Source of the DNA: Lachnospiraceae bacterium
Lineage (GTDB): Bacteria; Bacillota; Clostridia; Lachnospirales; Lachnospiraceae
NCBI GenBank assembly: GCA_014804645.1
Contig: JAAUZI010000076.1
Coordinates: 1-64,000 of the forward strand
Length of the DNA: 64,000 nucleotides
Reading direction: 5' to 3'
This document shows, piece by piece, positions 61,756 through 64,000 of the stretch. The notes below the pieces were generated by a model. It did not search any database. It was not told the DNA's origin and saw nothing but the letters and a program-made list of their open reading frames with translations. Both the position numbers and the translations under genes were made by a program. Every line of letters starts with the position of its first letter. Within the stretch, counting starts at the first letter, position 1.

Positions 61756-63705
61756 ATGGAGTATGAGAAGGATTATCTGACAGGGCTTTGGACTCGCCGG
61801 GCCATGTATACATATTATCAGAGTCTGGAGTTGGGCAGCAGGATTCACTTCATGTTTCTGGATGTGGACAATTTCAAAATAGTCAATGATATCTATGGAC
61901 ATAATGAAGGGGATGCCCTGCTGGTAAATATTGCCGGTATCCTTCAGAAGAGTGCGCCCATGGCCCATGGAGTCAGGATGGGCGGTGATGAATTTGTGCT
62001 CATTTTCCCTCAGGAGGTGGACCGGGAGACTCTGTGCGGCATTGCGGGCGGGATTATCGAGCGCGTGCAGAGCAAGGAGGGCGCGGAGCATATTTCGACC
62101 AACGTATCCATGAGTATCGGTATCCTCTATGATGAAAAGGTGGGGGAAACCCTGGAAGATACGCTGTTAAAGAGCGATATGGCCATGTATCATGCCAAGG
62201 ATAACGGCAAGGGCCGGTATGTGGTGTTCAACGATATTGCAGAGCTGGTGCTGGGCGAGCTGGAGATGGAAAAGAGACAGCAGCAGGCTCTGAGAGACAG
62301 GGAGTTTGAGGTGCGGTATGTGCCCATTGTCATGGCGCAGACGCCGAGACTTCATATGGCTCAGGTCTATGTGGTCTGGAACATGAAAGACGGACGGTGC
62401 CGAGGGCAGGAAGAGTTTCTGCCACTGTTTGTGAGAAACGGTTTTGCTACTGAACTCAACGCCTGGGTCATAGAGAGAGTGCTGCAGGATATCGTCGCGT
62501 TCAGAGGGGAAAAGGAAAGACCGGACAGAGTGGGAGTGCGGATTTCCCGGCTGCAGCTGTTGAATGGCAATCTCCTGCCGTGGCTGGAGGGGCTGATGCA
62601 TGATTATAAGGTAAAGGCGGAGGAACTGGAGCTTGAGATAGAGGAGTCTGCATTTATCAGGGGTAAGGAGGAGATGTTTGCCAATATCGAGGCTTTGCAC
62701 AAGTGTGGTTTCCGCATTTCACTCACGGGTGTGGGAATGGACTTTGCCAGCCTGCGGTACTGGGATATGCTGCCCATTGATACGCTGAAATTCCAGAGAG
62801 AATATCTGCAGCATGCGTTTGCAAGCCACAAGGGGAGAAGAATTATGAAAACCCTGATGGCTGTGGGGCGGGAGCTGAAGATGGACATTGTGGCGGACGG
62901 CGTAACCTCCCGGGAGGATATCATGTATCTCATTGAATGCGGCTGTAATGCCGTGGGTGGAGAATACTTTTCCAAGCCGCTGAGTGCGATCGATTTTTTG
63001 AGATATGTGAGAAAAAATCTGCGCACGGAGATGCGGGTGACAGAATTCCCATTCTGGACAGACTACGCCGCTGTGGATAGCTCCATGCAGGCCGCCCCGA
63101 TAGGAGCAGGAGTGCATCTGACGGAGGGAATCAGCACCAATTGGGGCGGAGTTTTGTTTGACGGCGGCGATGTGCGTGAGAATGTGCTGGAGCTGCCGCC
63201 GGAGCTGCTTGCCAGCGATTCCTACACTGTGTGTATGTGGATTAAGCCTTTGGAGCTGAAGGGCTGGAGCAGTATATTGTATGCCAGGTATAACAATGGA
63301 TTTATGTCTCTGGTGCCTTATACGCCAGATCAATCCACAATCTATCGGGTTCACCAAGATGATTTTGTTAATCATTATCATGATATTTTGATTCGGATGA
63401 CACAGCGGAACAAATGGAGTTTTCTGTGCATAACTTACGATGCTGTCACAGGTGTGGGCCGGCTGTACCTGAATGGGCGGCTGGCGGGGGAGACAGAGGA
63501 CATTCCGCAGTTGCCTGCCTGCAAACAGATTCTGCTGGGGGGCGATCCCTTTCAGCAGTCTTTCCGAGGATATGTGTCCGGTCTGGTGTTCTGCGACAGT
63601 GTGATGACAGAGGCAGAGATTGGGGACGTATATAAGGATTTTTGTAAAGACCCCGGATTTGTGGGAGACAGAGAGGAATTTTGGATGGGCGAACACAGAA
63701 AATAG
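61756..63705 (+). CDS. Diguanylate cyclase with degenerate EAL and C-terminal LamG domain
   Basis: 649 residues, no signal peptide or membrane segment. GGDEF domain at about 1-160 with intact MGGDEF (75-80) and no RxxD inhibitory site just upstream. An EAL-like domain (about 170-415) has lost its catalytic motifs: AQVYVVW for EALVRW, LTGVGMDFA for the DDFG region, LKFQREY for KxD, DGVTS for EGVE. A concanavalin/LamG-type beta-sandwich (about 450-635, with YTVCMWIKPLE and GRLYLNGRL) follows, an unusual fusion for a cytoplasmic cyclase. GGAGGAG precedes the start. Confidence 0.9.
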   Translation: MEYEKDYLTGLWTRRAMYTYYQSLELGSRIHFMFLDVDNFKIVNDIYGHNEGDALLVNIAGILQKSAPMAHGVRMGGDEFVLIFPQEVDRETLCGIAGGIIERVQSKEGAEHISTNVSMSIGILYDEKVGETLEDTLLKSDMAMYHAKDNGKGRYVVFNDIAELVLGELEMEKRQQQALRDREFEVRYVPIVMAQTPRLHMAQVYVVWNMKDGRCRGQEEFLPLFVRNGFATELNAWVIERVLQDIVAFRGEKERPDRVGVRISRLQLLNGNLLPWLEGLMHDYKVKAEELELEIEESAFIRGKEEMFANIEALHKCGFRISLTGVGMDFASLRYWDMLPIDTLKFQREYLQHAFASHKGRRIMKTLMAVGRELKMDIVADGVTSREDIMYLIECGCNAVGGEYFSKPLSAIDFLRYVRKNLRTEMRVTEFPFWTDYAAVDSSMQAAPIGAGVHLTEGISTNWGGVLFDGGDVRENVLELPPELLASDSYTVCMWIKPLELKGWSSILYARYNNGFMSLVPYTPDQSTIYRVHQDDFVNHYHDILIRMTQRNKWSFLCITYDAVTGVGRLYLNGRLAGETEDIPQLPACKQILLGGDPFQQSFRGYVSGLVFCDSVMTEAEIGDVYKDFCKDPGFVGDREEFWMGEHRK

Positions 63706-63725
63706 GGGGCAAAAGTCCCCTATTT
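63700..63725. terminator. Bidirectional terminator between the GGDEF-LamG and YbaK genes
   Basis: AAATAGGGG (63700-63708) pairs with CCCCTATTT (63717-63725). It overlaps both stop codons and is flanked by A/T on each side. Confidence 0.72.
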
Positions 63726-64000
63726 GTCATGTCTGATCACATCCGCGTACTCGGCTCTTGCGGCGGCGAGGAGATCCTTAGGGGCAAGCTCAATCTGGGA
63801 GCCTATACGGCCGCCGCTGACGATGATGGCAGGCAGGCTGCCGGCAGAGACATCGATCCGGGTCACATACTGCTTTTTCATGCCTATGGCGGTGCAGCCG
63901 CCCCGGATATAGCCAGTGACGGCATTTATATCTTTTACATGAATCATTTCCACACTCTTTTCCCCAACGCTACGGGCTGCGGCTTTCAGGTCCAGCTCCC
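63720..64000 (-). CDS. ybaK: YbaK/EbsC-type aminoacyl-tRNA deacylase, C-terminal part
   Basis: The frame is open from the right window edge to the stop at 63720 (93 codons visible), so the N-terminus is missing. The conserved EKSVEMIHVKDINAVTGY, the RGGCTAIGMKK segment and the late VSGGRIGSQIELAP are typical of Cys-tRNA(Pro) deacylases, which remove cysteine mischarged onto tRNA-Pro. The convergent end shares a terminator with the GGDEF-LamG gene. Confidence 0.9.
   Translation of the reverse strand, partial: ELDLKAAARSVGEKSVEMIHVKDINAVTGYIRGGCTAIGMKKQYVTRIDVSAGSLPAIIVSGGRIGSQIELAPKDLLAAARAEYADVIRHDK

Noticed and set aside
1..64000. CRISPR arrays, tRNA or rRNA genes, prophage or replication origin
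   Set aside because: No regularly spaced repeats, cloverleaf sequences, phage structural genes or origin-type repeat clusters were seen on reading the window.

Overview
The window looks like a chromosomal stretch of a Firmicute, most likely a gut-type Lachnospiraceae relative. The evidence is strong AGGAGG-type ribosome sites, many TTGACA/TATAAT promoters (several with an extended TGn -10), LL-diaminopimelate aminotransferase (DapL) beside DapF, a Gram-positive-style Tad pilus locus without a secretin, and domain types common in that family (GH127, DUF4867, DUF3990). GC content is moderate and even by eye. There are no tRNA, rRNA or CRISPR features, and the only mobile DNA is a transposase end at the left edge.

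Layout. 1-2300: tail of an IS256-family transposase, then a membrane-anchored protein of unknown function. 2365-13016: a ten-gene chemosensory and cyclic-di-GMP block: stand-alone Hpt, REC-HD-GYP, histidine kinase, a second REC-HD-GYP with a broken HD site, CheR, CheB, CheY-like, CheA, CheW and one MCP without a ligand domain. No flagellar genes accompany it. 13188-23642: acyltransferase, LacI regulator, HelD helicase, an LspA-like peptidase, carbamate kinase, a DNA-binding/HipA-like kinase pair, AroA, CysK and an Rrf2 regulator. 23784-25150: a DUF3990 two-gene unit resembling a toxin-antitoxin pair, and a lipoprotein. 25188-32521: an L-arabinofuranoside/pentose locus (GH127, LacI, FGGY kinase, DUF4867, FucI-type isomerase). 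32707-37807: a MATE pump, three membrane or exported genes, a serine hydrolase and an unlisted 36-residue membrane peptide. 38055-41314: EAL phosphodiesterase and a GT-C-like membrane protein. 41353-51118: a structured leader and a nine-gene Tad pilus operon that includes a 1329-residue secreted protein. 51104-55590: a second MATE pump and a GT2/zinc-ribbon membrane cluster. 55678-64000: hisC, a small membrane exporter, methyltransferase, Hsp33, an FMN_bind-like protein, dapF-dapL, a GGDEF-EAL-LamG fusion, and part of a YbaK-type deacylase.

How it may work together (inference). The window holds four cyclic-di-GMP proteins. Two appear catalytically intact for breakdown (HD-GYP at 2863, EAL at 38055), one for synthesis (GGDEF at 61756), and one looks degenerate (HD-GYP at 5531). 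With a chemosensory array, a Tad pilus behind a folded leader and no flagella, a plausible model is chemosensory control of attachment through cyclic-di-GMP.

Nothing was run computationally. Families come from motif recognition, promoters and hairpins from hand reading, and start sites from ribosome-site spacing.
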